Positions 9,476-23,514 of a stretch of 64,000 nt of DNA are shown one piece after another. Location: the NCBI GenBank assembly GCA_019914995.1, contig CM034126.1:5771001-5835000 (forward strand). The letters are read 5' to 3'. The notes under the pieces were generated by a model. That model saw nothing but the letters and a program-made list of their open reading frames with translations. It searched no databases and was not told where the DNA came from. How positions within the stretch are numbered: position 1 is the stretch's first letter; the number at the start of each line of letters is the position of its first letter. The position numbers and the translations under genes were made by a program. Origin of the DNA: Acanthochlamys bracteata (taxonomy: Eukaryota; Streptophyta; Magnoliopsida; Pandanales; Velloziaceae).

Positions 9476-11334
9476 TAAAATTTTATATATTTTTGTGTTA
9501 AAAAATTACTTTTAATATTATTTTTTCTGTAGTTAAATAAAAACATTAACTTCAAACAGTAATTACAATATATATAAGTTTTTCCGTTAATTAACTCTAA
9601 GACGAATGATTGAGAGTGCATAAAATAAGCGCTTTTTAAAAATAAAACTAATTTTAAAATTTTTTCAAAAATAAGTCTGACTTTATATTAACGTAAAAAA
9701 TGAAAAAATATACATATAAATATTATATATATATAATTTATTTTATACTTCCAATTTTTGTAATAAAATTTACAAAAAAATATAAAAATATTATTGAAAT
9801 AAAAAATAGTACCACAAGTTAGTGCCAAACACTTTCTAAATATCTTCAAGGAGATCAAAACTTTGCTGAAATGATGAAAGGTTCATTATATACTAATTAA
9901 ACTCCCCAAGCACCTACCTAGATTTTTTTGGACATTTATTTGGATGAGTTGAAAGAAAAAATTTTGGCTCCTGAGATTATATTAAAAGTTGAGATTAAAT
10001 AAGTTTCTATATGTTTTCCCTTTTACTAGGAGGCCTCAATTAGCGTTTTTTTAATTTATTTACCAGATATCCGTTTGTAATTAGTTCATTTGTTATGATA
10101 ACATAAGTTCCCTTAGTGAAGATTGCATATTAAATATTATTCATTTATCGAGGTATAAGATATTGTAATTCTGTTAAACGTAAGATTAATGGTTGAATAT
10201 TTTTGAAGTTCTAGTATAACTAAAAATATGAAAATTTTCTATTGTTTCACTCCCTATTCGGTATTCACATTCTCAAAAGCACAACACTTAGTGGATTTTA
10301 TCGTAGTGCCTTCCTAGGCAACACCACCCTCAAAGCATTAATAGGATGATTAAATTCCCACTTACCTTCCTAGTTTCCAAAGCCACATCGTCGAAAACTT
10401 CGAGCATTTTCGAAGGAGGAAGTCGATAGAATTGTAGAAGAGAAAAAAAAAGAGTACTTTAATTATGGAAGAAAGTACATAATAATATGTTGTATTTTCA
10501 ATAGTATTTCTATTACCAAAAAAATTAAAAAGCATATAATAATATATATATATATATATATTTAAATTTGATAAGGTGAATCTTATATAAGCAAAAAGCT
10601 ATAAAATTCTATAAATAAATACTCGATACGGTGAATCTTACATCAGTACTGTTTTATTCGATAAGATATAAAATATATAAATAAATACTTGATAAGACGA
10701 ATCTTACATTAGCGTTATCTTATTCGTATGATATAAAATTACATAAATAAATATTTGATAAAACAAATCTTTTATCAATACTATCTAATTTATTATAATT
10801 ATCGATAAATTATATGTACTATTAAAATTATAAAATTTTTGATATAATTTTATATATTATCAATATATCTTTGTACTAATTTATACATAGTGATAATATA
10901 ATATAATTAAATTTTTATGTACATTAATATATTATTTTCCTCGTTTTAAACATTATATATAATAAATTTTTTTAAAAAAATTGTACTATCATAGCACCAA
11001 TTTGTTACCGCATCTTTACATTTTTTAGTTACAACTTGCAAAAGCGTATTATTTTATTTTGCAGATACCTATGCCTGGATCCTGCCACAAAAGGAAGATG
11101 TTACCATTTTGCTTTCTTGTAGCGTCCTTTCAATAAAACCTTGCCGGTCTCTAAGAACTCTTGATTAACCAAATTTTTTATAATTAATATCCATATCTTT
11201 CTATCTGCACAAAAATTTTATTAAAAATTCTACTTCACTTATTTAAGTCATCATTATGTATTCTATTTCTATTAATTTTATGTTTTATTAAATTTTAATT
11301 ATATAAAATTTAATTTTATAAAACTCAATTTTAT
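9476..11334. other. Intergenic DNA with AT-rich repeats
   Basis: Upstream region of MIR172. It holds a MITE-like AT-rich block at about 9618-9835, a short (TA)n run at 10541-10562 and the tandem repeat at 10565-10800. No gene is supported. Confidence 0.5.
10565..10800. repeat. Degenerate ~66-bp tandem repeat
   Basis: Three to four units, each with ATAAATA, then TTGATAAGACGAATCTTA, then a TTATTCGATAAGATATAAA-like segment. The GAATCTTA motif recurs at 10578, 10633 and 10699, with a diverged AAATCTTTT at 10765. Spacing is 66 bp between the later units and 55 bp between the first two. Confidence 0.7.
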
Positions 11335-11870
11335 GTGATTAAAATATACTATAGATCAAAGAATTCATCAATAACAATGCAGTTCAGGCAAAAGAAAAGC
11401 ATCTGGTATTATTGGGCCCATGGACGGAACGGAGCACAAGGATTTGCCCGATTCAGAAACCCAAGAGAAGAAAAATTAAAAACTGAAAGCACAGATGGTG
11501 CCAAATTAAGATCACGGCGTCGTCTGAGAACGGCCTCGTTCCGTACAAGTCCAGCATCGACTGCTCCCGCAATTATAGTCTGGCCCAAACTAAAATCATC
11601 ACAGGCCACATAGCCCGGCCCGGTCCGGTACGATGGATCTAGCAAGAATCTGTCTACTATATCGTGCCCACGGATCACGTGCGTCTCCAGACATGAACGG
11701 CTGATGAATTGTGGGGGCCACTGTTTGCTGACGCATGTGTCGTGGCTTTAGACAGACTTGGGTGGAGACCGTTTGCCGCCATGATGACGACATCATTATT
11801 TTCAAATTATGGGCAACATTGTCTTTTCTTGTTTGAAACGAGAAAAATTGTTCCAGCATGTTAATGCAAG
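11335..11870. other. GC-richer island of unknown role
   Basis: A stretch clearly richer in G and C than its surroundings, with motifs such as GGCCCGGTCCGG and a CACGTG G-box at 11676-11681. Open frames on both strands overlap each other and look like no family I know. It lies about 2 kb upstream of the MIR172 TATA box. It could be a distal regulatory island, a promoter of an unseen transcript, or an old gene remnant. Confidence 0.35.
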
Positions 11871-12019
11871 AATAACAGCGTGATTGTCTTCGATCTTATC
11901 GCACAAACATAACCTTAAACCGATTGTTATGCTTATGCCAAAAATCTTCTCACGTCATGAACAGATAACGTGAGCAGTTTTAGTATCCAATCACTCTTAT
12001 TGGTATGTCGGAAATAATT

Positions 12020-12275
12020 TAAAAAGTGAATTATACTTCAATTTAAAGTAAAAGAGTTTCGCAGTGATTGTAATATTATTTTTTATTTCAAAAATCTCGA
12101 CTTTTTAATAAATTTTTATAATATTTAAAAAATTTTTAAAATTTTAAAATATAAATAAATAATTTATTATATAATTTTTATGTATATAAATTTTTTAATT
12201 AAAAAATTAAGCTTATTTTATAAAGTTTTTTTAAAATATTTTATTTTAAAAAAACTTCTACTAAACATTCCTAAA
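12020..12275. repeat. MITE-like AT-rich block
   Basis: AT-rich segment ending AAACTTCTACTAAACATTCC, similar in composition and ends to the other AT-rich elements. Boundaries are approximate. Confidence 0.4.
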
Positions 12276-12321
12276 TATTTTGTCCATATGCCCGTAGGTT
12301 TTTGCAAAAGGGTGCTTTCGG

Positions 12322-12556
12322 AATCTTATTTTCCAAACGTTCATTCTTAATTTTTTATTTTATATTTTTTAATATATATTTTATAAATATTTAATAATTT
12401 TATTTAAAAATTTAAAAAATATAAAAAATTTAATTTAATAAATTTTTTAATTATATATTTTTATAAATAAATAAAATAAAATTTATTTCTAAATAAATTA
12501 AAATATTTTTAATTTAAAAAAATTTGATTTTATAAATACTTTCAAAGGATCTTTTT
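12322..12556 (+). mobile_element. AT-rich MITE copy (GTGCRTTTGG family)
   Basis: Shares the family core in order: TTTTTTATTTTATATTTTTT, AATATATATTTTATAAATAT, AAAAATTTAAAAAATATAAA, and an ending with ATACTTTCAAAGGATC. About 235 bp, forward orientation. Confidence 0.6.
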
Positions 12557-12779
12557 AAGCTCCTGATCTTACACATCTATTTGTGTCTGCTAGTTACCTA
12601 GCTAACATACATACATTTGCATGAGCTATGTTGTTCCCACCGTACGTGCAACTCAGGTTTGAGCTCACCACATTAATTAGCTATACGCTCCAGATGTAAA
12701 ATCTTTCTCTTCCGCTCGTTCAAAAACCATATAACTAACTAACCTTAGAGCATATATTTAATTGCGTGATGTATTAGGA

Positions 12780-15700
12780 AGCTGTTATATTATACATAAA
12801 TTTATATATAAGTTTATCTTATTTTAATTTGTTAAAATAAGTAGTCTCATATTGTTTAAATTAGGCGCATTGTCTATCACTATAAGATATATATGAAAAT
12901 ATTAGATGTAGAGCAATAATTAATTATTACCATCAATTTATCATTATTTTTTTTATTACAACTCATTTCATGACATCAAAAGCAGGCTGGATCAAATCGG
13001 CCTACTTGGGTTAAATTAAATTTAATTATCTGTTTTATTTAGGACATTCATGATCCGTTTCATTTCATAGCCTTCATGATCCTTTTTCTTTTCCGACCTT
13101 CATCCGCTCATTTCAGCACAGTAATCGGATTAATTCAAAACAATCGTCTATTTCATCTTAATGTAGATAGCTAGTTTTACTTTTAAGAAGGTAGCTCACT
13201 TCACTTCACAAGAAAAGAAAAAAGAAAGACACGTTCTATTTGAGTGTAGATGTTAGTAAAATTTAATCACATATTCTTTTATCAATATTTTGAGATTATA
13301 TTTATAAAAACTTTTAATTTATTCTTTGATTGCTAATTGGTCTTGATAAGAATGATAAATTCGTCGTATGATATCAAAGCTATTTAATATTGAAAATTTC
13401 CACAAATTTTAATCCACCTAAACTCACTTGTTTAATCTGTCATCAATACTAATTATCTTTTCATCCATAATTAAATTCATTTTAACTTGTACGATCGTAT
13501 TTCTTCTTACCGATCACCATCACCTGCATCATTGGCTTCACTCAACCTAAATCTAACCTAGCCTAATGTAACCCAATCCAGTTTGGCCCAAGCAGTCGAT
13601 AAAAAAATAAGCATGATTTTTTTTTTCGTTGTCATAATTAAGGTCAGTTTATGAATAGTTAATTTTACCTTCGTCCACATCTATTTATACTGTATTGGGA
13701 GCGAGTGAAGACGAAATACTTTTTCTCAATTTTTTTCTCAAATTCTTCAAACATATGCTGTTGATAATGCACTGACAACTCGTCAAATATATCTAATTTT
13801 TTTAGATATTGAGTATTGCATCATCTAATTAGAGTTATAGCTTCAACGATAGCCTATATTTATTATCTTATATGTATCTGTATTTTCTTACTCTCCAAAT
13901 TTATTTTTTTCTTATATATTATTTTCTAATATTTTTTAGCATGTGGCTTTGAATCAATCTTTATTATCTTATACAAAATTTTTACCATAACATTTTATAT
14001 CTTTAAACAAATCGAGATGCTCCGTTGCTCATTATTAAGTTGGACATATCATTTGAGATACTCATATCTTACATTATATCTTATATGTTCACATTTTATT
14101 TTTAATCTTATCATAATTAGTAGTTTTTTAGAGGATGAACTTATTGTTCATTTTGATTTTCTTAGATGTTTAGTAAAGTATCCTAATACCGTCCAGACGA
14201 TTGGTTATGTTTGTAGAAAAGAATAGTTGTTAGTAGTTAGAATAACATATAAAATTTCTTCACTAATTTTTCAATGTTAGTGGTGTGCTGTTTCATAATT
14301 TACTATTGACTTGTGACACAGACATTTGGATCATACTTTTCAGATCTTGTTTAAAATATTTATTCGAAATGGACTTTTTGGGTAAGTATTTTTTTAGCTA
14401 TTTGCATGTATTTTTATATGGACTGCAAAATTGACATAACATTTAGCACTACATTTCAATAAAAGTTCATTTAAAATCAAAAGTCCTTTTAAACTAATTT
14501 ATTTTGATATTTAGGTACCTACTCTTATCTTTTCTTTAACTGATATTTTGTATTATATAAATTTTCTTGATGATTACACTTGTTATGATTAAATTTATAT
14601 AAGAGTGTTCAGATCTCTCTATATATTAACTTTCTATTCTAATTGCGCTCGTGAGTACTTTCAGCTATAATGAGATACATTTTATAGTATTATGACATTT
14701 GTTTTCAATAGTCATGTCTTTATACTCATAAATAGAATGTGATAATAGTAGGTAAGTATTGTTACAATTTTGAAACCAATAGTGCCTCTTATTATCCTAT
14801 TTTATATTTCAAACTTTTCGATCAGAGACAACTCTTATTTCTTATTTTATCAACATCACTCCATCATATAGTTTATCTGCCAAGATGCCTCATAAGAGTT
14901 ATTTTTTTATCTTTTACTGATTATAGCATATTTCACATTTTTTTATGTACTTGTTTTATTTTTTTCATCCGACCGAGTATACAAAGCTAATTCAGTCAAA
15001 TCTATCCATCTTGGTATTAGTTCCAATCATAAAGTATGTTATTGTTATGATCTTCTGATACATCATTTTTGCACTTCTCACTATATAAAATTTTTTAGGA
15101 TTCACCTTATTTTCTTTACATCCTTATTTTCTCTACATCATCTCTATATGTTTAGTTCTTTACACCACAGATACGTGTACTTGTAAAATTTTTTCTCTAC
15201 TAAGCATTCTAGTGTATCCATTTGACCCAACTACTTTGATTTTCTCTATTAATATAATTCTTTTATGATGATTCGATGATAACACATGATAATCCTTTAT
15301 ATTCTTACCCTACTATAATTTCACCTTCATCCTCATCACTATTCTCACATCCGTCTTAACAACAACCGACTCGCCTCTTACAAGTTTGCTGACCACTTAA
15401 TCACTTTATAAAAACTACTCACCAAACAGATTCGATTTTGCCACATTGTAACAATGTCATTCTTTTGATATTACTATCCACGTCCGAGAGTCTAATATTC
15501 TGAGTAGTACTAGTATATAGTAGAAGTGTAAAAACTTTTTTAATAAATAAATATTTAAAATATTGCCTCACTTCTACAGAGAGTTCAGATGTTAATTGCA
15601 AATGTAGTTTTAAAATTAATTACAAATCTGATAGATCTATTGAGCGATATAAAGCTTATCTTATTATGTAAGATTTTAACAAGAGTATGGAGTTGATTAT

Positions 15701-17080
15701 AATGAGATATTTACTTCTATCATAGTTTATACTTTATTAGCTATTGCTGCTGAACATTACTAGTCTCTTTATCCAAAAATACACAACCCTTTCGGGTCAC
15801 TTTAGTCTGTTATGTCATATTTGTCGTCATCGTTATGCTATTTATAAACTCAAATAGATTTTTAAAGCTTGGTTTATATGTTTTAGACGGACCTTATAGA
15901 GGCAGATTTTTAGCAAAATTCTTAGGATCACTTTATTTGTGCGGTCCTCATTATATAAAACTTTTATTATTATATGTGGCCGATATGTTTATAACAGAAT
16001 ATGATTCAATAGTAAAAACAACAATTTAAATACATCTTCGTTAGTAGTTTCAGATAAAAGATATTGTTATATACATTTTTTTTTTATTGAAGATTATAGA
16101 AAGACGATTTTTATGATATTATTGCATCAAAGCAGACATATTAGATAATAAGAAAGTCGGCACTCATATGAAGCTTCATCTGAAGCTTTGTCTTATAAAT
16201 AGTGAGGCTCTTGTAAATTATAAATGGTCAGACGGTTACTTGGTTAGCTTGTGTATCTTTATCTCACAAGATTGAATGTTTGTTATGCTTTTGAGATAGT
16301 TTCTACACCTTAATCAATACGTTACAATGCTTAGTTCGGATTCTCTAATATTTTCGAGGTAGCATTACTCGTTCACTTTTATTTCTTCGATATTTAGTTT
16401 GAAACGTTAAGCCTTTTGATATGCAGATGGCACTAATGATCAAACCATCAGATCGTCTTCTATATATATATTTATTTATTTGTTGATTTGTTGAGCTCAT
16501 GGAGTAGCAAGAAATAATAGTGATTGCATGTTCTTTTACGGAATAAACTAAGGAGATCTGGCTAATACTATTAGAAAGATTGTTCATATGTGGAGGTTGT
16601 CTGATATAAGTATTACACGTATAGGACCTACTCCCCTTTATATAACAATCAAAGTGATGTTCAATTGCGATTAATTTAGTCTTTTATGAATGAACGTAAC
16701 GTATTGATATTGGTTGTCATTTTTCGTTAGCACTTATTGCCAGGCAATATTTTCTTACCTGATTTCTACTGATCAATTAGCATATTTATTCAAAAAGTTG
16801 CGCTTCTCACCGATTTCTAATATTTTTGGAAAAACTAATATTGTTTGACCCATCATGAATTTGAAAGGGCGTGCCACATTATATAAGTTATGTTATGTTA
16901 TATTATGAATTTGAAATTATGTATAAGTCCATCTTATTTTGTTACGTTAAAAAAATTTAATCTCATATGTTTAAGCTAGTCGCAAGATGTATCATTTTAA
17001 GCTATATATATGTACATATTGTATTAGAACAATTATCAACTATTATCATAAATTCATCATATTGTTTTCTCAATTCCAAT
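12780..17080 (+). mobile_element. Very old, heavily decayed Copia retrotransposon
   Basis: Fossil of about 4.3 kb. Two diverged ~190-bp direct repeats, near 12780-12970 and 16880-17070, look like LTRs (shared order: TTATATTATA, AAGTYYATCTTATTTT, TYTCATAT, TATATATATG). A primer-site-like ACATCAAAAGC follows the first. Reverse transcriptase is recognisable near 15600-16060 (GSIERYKA-like, then LLLLYVADMF) and RNase H traces near 16400-16500. A TTTGACCCATCATGAATTTG motif near 16840 is shared with the end of the Copia at 46222-51248, placing both in one lineage. Broken throughout, with dozens of disruptions. LTR divergence looks like 25% or more, so it is much older than the other copies. Confidence 0.6.
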
Positions 17081-18500
17081 TTGATTCAAAAGGTTTTATG
17101 TTCTCTTATATTGAAGTTGATTAGACCTTATACCTTCTTCTCTACTTGAGTATTGGTTATAGTGCTTTTTATCTCCTTGACAAATTTGCTCTTCTCTCTA
17201 TGTCATGAGATCATTGTAGCTGCAAATTTGTCAACCAAGTTTGGGAGTAGTGATAGACTAAAAGTGCCTATCTGTTCAAACCGTAAAACTGTATCATAGA
17301 GATAAGTAGTCTTTCTTTCGTAGTAGAGATGTTGAAAAATGCTTGCGGCCTGAAAGGATTTCAGATACCGTATTCAACCCCAAGTCAATATCGAAAAGTT
17401 CAGACACTTGAAATCAGAACTTGCAATCCTCAAATGCATCGGGATCGAGCCATGAATGAAAGGATTCAAATATAGCACACTATTATTGTTCTTTTGTTGC
17501 CTTGCATATTTCTATTAATGTCTCCATGATCATTCTTTAGATGGTTGTATAAATAATATTATGAGATTTCATATAATTATTGTTATTGTTACTAATTCGA
17601 AGCAGCAGTGTATTATCTCATTAAATTGCATATGATGGTGCTTACCGGGAATTCCTACATAAGTATGAAACAAAAATATATTTGAATTTAGATACTTCTC
17701 CCTCTAATATACGGAGCAATTCATAAGTAGGCAACTAGATATATGGATATATAGGCTGAACAAATTGAACTAATTGATGCACTTCATATTCCTTACTTGG
17801 TAAAGATCTTCCAAAATATCACACAAGCCAGCTACTCATTGTACACTACTTAAGATAAATCAACTCCAATATTGATAAGAGAGCTCTTAATTTGAAAATA
17901 TGACTCATGCAATTTTTGTAAATATTGGATCTAAAACATCGAACAACAACTAACACCACCGTCCACTCACTTAAACCCAATCTATATATTACGTAAATCT
18001 CTCTCTTTCATTTATTATAATGTAGTGGAGGCTTTAAGTGAAGAGTTTCATATATGTTTCTAATCTCTGTCGATCATGGAAATACGTATCATCTTTGGAA
18101 TGGTGGTGATGTGGATCACCTCTGTGGCATGATCCTGCTTCTACTAACAGTAGATAAGTAAATCATATCAAATAATTTCTTTATGAGTGCACTAAACATA
18201 TTAAGCGATTATTACTTTCTTTAAAAATATTTTCTTTACCAAACTATGTCTTTTATTATTAGTTGGGAGACTTTTTTCGTAAAATCGTATTCTGCATCGA
18301 GGTTGCATGTTTCACGCTACATATTCTAGCATTTAAGCAAAAAGATTAACATGAAAAATTGGAAACATTTTATATTAGCTTTTTATTTTAAATTCAAAAT
18401 TTTAGGCGTATATATGACTGCTAAGGCCCATGAATAATCAATGAGCCAAGGGAGCCCAACTCTTAACGCCCATTATATTAGAGCAACAGTGATGATGATA
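17081..18500. other. Intergenic DNA, nothing recognised
   Basis: Non-coding sequence between the old Copia fossil and the MSL10-like locus. I see no gene, RNA or repeat that I can name. Confidence 0.5.
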
Positions 18501-18660
18501 TTTTAATAAGAAAAATAAGCAAAAAGTAGAGTTTATTTTAGAATTGTTTTAAAAAAATTTTCTATTAAAAGTTATTTAAAAAAAATTTTTAACTTTAATT
18601 TTTTTATTTTTAAAATTCGAAAAAATTTAAAATTTATTATGAAATAAAAATTTAAAATGG
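18501..18660. repeat. AT-rich MITE-like remnant upstream of the MSL10-like locus
   Basis: Short block of A/T runs similar to the dispersed MITE family, about 300 bp upstream of the MSL10-like start codon. Partial and poorly bounded. Confidence 0.35.
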
Positions 18661-21600
18661 AAGTGAAGAAACAAACATGCGCGAAACCATGGAGGCAGAC
18701 CCAACAGTGCAACGCGTAAAACAGCAGCAAAATAACAACAGGTCATCCGCGTTAGTTCAGTTTGCTTTTGTCTTCTTCGCTCAGCACCGTTTTTCGAATT
18801 CCAGGACCGAAGTCCAAAGCTTTCCTTTGTTAACAATTAATGGTTTCCACCTCTCCCTCTCGAATCCTCTCACTCACATGCCACAAAACCAAACCCCCTT
18901 TTCATCTTTTTTAATTAGTTCGTTGTTACCGTTGTGTTGCTAATTAAAAAATGGATTCCTTACGGAAATCTTTCCGGAACACTCCATCACCATTGTCACG
19001 AGACCACGAGAAACAACCGATGCTCTCCGGCAACTGCACTGGCGACGAAATTAATAACAGTAACAAGCCACATGAAGTTGTTGCCAGGGTTGATAACAGC
19101 AGTGCAAACTCTCCTACTGCCATTAATGGTGAACCAAATTTAGCTTCAAAAGCCAAGGAAGCAATGCTCAGCAGCTCGGCGAAGACCCGCCTTCGAAGCT
19201 CATCAAATCTTTTCTTCGGAAACAACGCGCCGCTGGTGGTGAGTTGTCGCTTGATATGGACATGGAGATGGAAGAGTTAAAGAAGTTTCCTAACATGTTC
19301 AAGAACCAACATTGTTCTTCTGATGAAGATTGCCGCCGGAGACAAGTAGCCGGCGATGGCGAAGTGCTTCGCTGCACTTCGAATTCTTCGTTCCGCCGTG
19401 CGCCTTCTTCTATGCTTCGAACTAAAACTCGATCTCGTCTTTTAGATCCCAAACGCCCACCGGCTTCAAATGAATTGCTTCGCTCCGGCCAACAACAGAA
19501 ACAGAGCGCTCGCCGGCACGAAGAAGAAGATGAAGAAGACCCGTTCGACGAAGGAGATATACCAGATGAGTTCAAGCGTTCGAGGATCAATCTGCTAACA
19601 GTAGTTCAGTGGGTTAGTTTGCTTCTGATCATCGGCGCGCTTGCTTGTAGCTTGACAATTCCTCGATTACAGAGGCAAAAGGGTTTGGAATCTTCATCTA
19701 TGGAAATGGGAGTTGATGGTTTTCGTTCTAATCTGTGGCCGGCTTGTTTCCGGTTGGATAATCCGAGTCGCAGTGTTCTTCATTGAAAGAAACTTTTTGC
19801 TGCGAAAGCGCGTACTCTACTTCGTCTATGGAATTCGCAAAGCGGTACAGAAACTGTCTCTGGCTTGGTTTTGTGTTGCTCGCCTGGCATTTGATTTTCG
19901 ATGACAAAGTTCAGAGGGAAACTAACAGCAGGGCTCTGCGTTATGTCACCAAAGCTCTCTTCTGCTTGTTGATCTCCACCATTGTCTGTTTAGTGAAAAC
20001 TTTACTACTTAAAGTTCTTGCTTCTTCGTTCCATGTCAGTACATACTTTGATCGGATTCAGGAGTCTTTGTTCAATCAGTATGTTATTGAGACGTTATCT
20101 GCTCCGCCACTCATTGATGAGGATGGTTTTGTTGTTGCTACTTCTCCTGCAGCAACACAGCCAGCTAAGAGTGGAAGGATTTTTGGTGGAAGTGGTTTTC
20201 AGCAAAGAAGCTCGCAGATTGGGAAGAGGAGTAAGGAGTTCAGCAAGCAGTTACAAGGTGCCTGCGGAGTTAACAAAGGAATCACAATAGACCACCTGCA
20301 TAGGCTCAACCAGAAGAATGTGTCTGCATGGAACATGAAGAGGCTCATGTGGATTGTGCGGCACGGCGTGCTGACCACACTTGATGAGCAGATTGCTGGA
20401 GCTGAGAAGGAGTCAGCAGCAATGGAAATTCGGAGTGAGTATGAAGCAAAGATTGCTGCTAGGAGAATCTTCAATAATGTGGCTACACCTGGTTCAAAGT
20501 GAGTGGACCTTCTCTAGATAATTTATATTTAAATAAAATTTGACTTGGTTCCATTTCAATTGTCTCTTTCACAACTAGATGAAGATGTTGGTTTTTAAGC
20601 TATTTTTATATATACACTAACTGCTTCTGTTAAATCAAGATTGTCTGTTCCCATCAAGTCTCTGTCTTGAGTGGCCAGACAGATTTTATGTTCATCCTCC
20701 ACCAATCAATCATCAGTAATACCCACCAGTCTAGAAGGAGGTGTTTTTTCTGAAAGAGATATGCCCATCTACAGTAGTTATGTACACAATCAGATCACCT
20801 CAGCAACAATATATCATTAATAATTTAGTTTGACTTGAGCTTTCTTACAAATGACTTTAATATATGCTTCAAACTGCTTTTAAATTTTTCTAGTTGCATC
20901 AAGGGATATTATTCCATGATATGAGTTCAATAGGTGCTATCTAATTTAGATCATGTAATGAAAGGAACATGGGCATGGTTCTTAAAGCTCACTTTATAGT
21001 CAGGTCATTCTTGATCATCTATTTAAGTGATAAAATAATATATTGCTGATTGTGAACCTAAGATTGTTCAATTTGTTTTTTATTGAGTTGGGGATTTTAT
21101 AGGTGTGTTGTACGCATGCTCAAGCACTCCAATTATGCAACATATCCTTCAATTATGTTCCTTTCATTTCCTTTTCGAGTTTACTTGAAAAGTTTTATTA
21201 TGTATATAAATTGAAAGTTTGGTAAACATACCGTCTTTCTCTAATCTTTCTCTAGTACTCTCTGTGTCTTTGAACCCATTGCTGAAGCATTGTGTGTTGT
21301 TTTTAGGATTTGACTTTTGGATATAGGATGTTTCTGATTGTTGCATGCATATGTTCTTATTTCAATTAAGATGTTTTCCGCTAATGTTGAGATGCTAAAC
21401 CATTTTTTAAATTTTTATGATAATAAATAGGTACATCTACTTATCAGATCTCATGCGGTTTTTGAGGGAGGATGAGGCTGTAAAAGCTATGAACTTGTTT
21501 GAAGGGGCAGAAGAAAGTCAGAAAGTTAGCAGGAAAGCTCTCAAGAACTGGGTGGTAATGGTCTATTCGTTTGTTTATATCTTTGTAGTACGTTGTTGGG

Positions 21601-23009
21601 ACTTCTTATAGTAACTCGCAGTTTGATTTAATTCATTGTTAGACTGTTGAACATTCTTTTAGGACTGACTGATTCTTTAAAGTTTCTTGCATGTTTTTGT
21701 AGACACAAATGTAGTTTAATTTGTATCGCCATTATAGATGAGTTCGTCATCAGCTTTTTGTTGTGCAAACAGGCTTTTAATATATCTTAACTATATGCCT
21801 ATAGATTTGTCTAGTTATAGGTTTTCTAAGCTTGTGGTGTATCTAATTTGTTATTGCAATTCAGTAAATTTCATGGTTAATTGATTCTAAATTGTCAAAA
21901 GAATGTGAATGGTCCAAAACTCATGCATCTATAAGAGATTTACAAGAAAAATTTTCATGAGAAGATATAGCACCTTTCAAGTTTTATTTTCCTTTGTGCC
22001 TCTGGAATGTTTTCCTATGTCAGAAAATTGTTTCACATTCAGAGAGTTCTTTGCATGCGAGTTTTTCAGTCTTTGATGAAATACCCACTAATCACAAATA
22101 TACATGTTAGAACAGTGACTGAGCGTAGAGCCCAATGCGGTGGCCAAACATTCATTAAAATTTCCCCAGTAGCTTTAGTTAGAGTCGATGTGTTCCTGAA
22201 ACATTGATATGTCTTTTTGTACAGGTCAATGCATTTAGAGAACGCAAAGCCCTAGCTTTGACACTGAATGACACAAAAACAGCAGTACACAAGCTCCACC
22301 AGATGGCAAATGTGGTTGTGGGAATAATTATATTTGGACTTTGCCTTCTTATTCTGGGCATTGCAACCATGCAATTTTTTGTTCTTACAAGTTCTCAGCT
22401 TCTTGTTGCGGTTTTTATGTTCGGAAATACATTAAAGACCACATTTGAAGCTATCATATTTTTATTTGTGATGCACCCGTTCGATGTCGGTGATCGTTGT
22501 GCAATTGAGGGAGTCCAGGTACATAACAAAATACAGTCCCTCCTTTTACTGGTTATTGCTTTACTAACTCACTTCATCATTCATGATTGTCAGATGGTTG
22601 TAGAAGAGATGAATATCCTAACTACAGTTTTCTTGAGGTATGACAATCAGAAGATAATTTATCTGAATAGTGTACTAGCCACCAAGGCAATTGGTAACAT
22701 TTACCGAAGTCCATATATGGGAGATTCCATCGACTTCTGTGTTCATGTTTCAACACCAGTTGAGAAGCTTGCCATCATGAAAGAAAGAATAACGACGTAG
22801 GAATCTCTTTCTTTCTGTTTAAATTATATCTAGTCGTATTGTTAGTTCACTGACCCAAAACTTCTCTTGGCTTTAGTTTATATATTTGACTTCGAATGCT
22901 ATTCTAGATGGACCTCGTAGATTCACTTCTATTGACATGTCTTACTTGTACGCATGTGTTACACCTCATTTCTGATTTGGTTCAAGATCAATATAATATA
23001 AGATCAATA

Positions 23010-23428
23010 GGGTGGGGATAGGGGCACCCCCACCCCTTAGGGGCACCTATGGGGCCACTCTTAATTTAGAATGTTCTAAATTCAATCTATATTGTTGAAT
23101 ATGAAGAAGCATAGGTTGAGATTTCTGTCATAAAATATTATCTAAAGTGACTACGAATCAATCTCCATGCAACATCTTGATCAAGATGGTAGAAAAAGAA
23201 AAAAACTAAAATGCACACCTACATACACACCTACATACGTACGTATATACGTACATACATACATATTTAAGAGGTTGGGTGGAAGTCGATTTGTTGTCTA
23301 ATTGAGATGAAAATTTTTCACAGGGATCCTGACTAATAATATTTTCATATCTAATTGTGGAGGTTAAACTTAGAGCATTCTAAGTGCTCCATGGGTGCCT
23401 CTAAAGGTGGGGGTGCTCCTATTCCCAC
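23010..23428. mobile_element. MITE with ~65-bp inverted repeats in MSL10-like intron 4
   Basis: The left end GGTGGGGATAGGGGCACCCC and the right end, read in reverse complement (GTGGGAATAGGAGCACCCCC), match imperfectly over about 65 bp, including a shared AGAATGYTCTAA further in. About 419 bp with no coding capacity. The ends resemble plant MITEs with GGGGCACC termini; the superfamily is not certain. Confidence 0.75.
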
Positions 23429-23433
23429 ATACA

Positions 23434-23458
23434 ATATATATATATATGTATATGTATG

Positions 23459-23490
<32 letters not shown>

Positions 23491-23491
23491 T
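23434..23491. repeat. (TA)n/(TG)n microsatellite
   Basis: Alternating TA and TG run of roughly 58 bp directly after the MITE, inside MSL10-like intron 4. Probably a target for, or result of, element insertion. Confidence 0.85.
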
Positions 23492-23514
23492 TGGTGGATA
23501 TTGAATTTGAAACT

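Noticed and set aside
11335-11859. Overlapping open frames on both strands in the GC-richer island
   Set aside because: They overlap head to head, have no recognisable motifs and no gene context. Recorded as an island only.
14017-14990. Plus-strand frames in AT-rich DNA
   Set aside because: They lie in the old Copia fossil, with composition expected of AT-rich DNA and no domain similarity.
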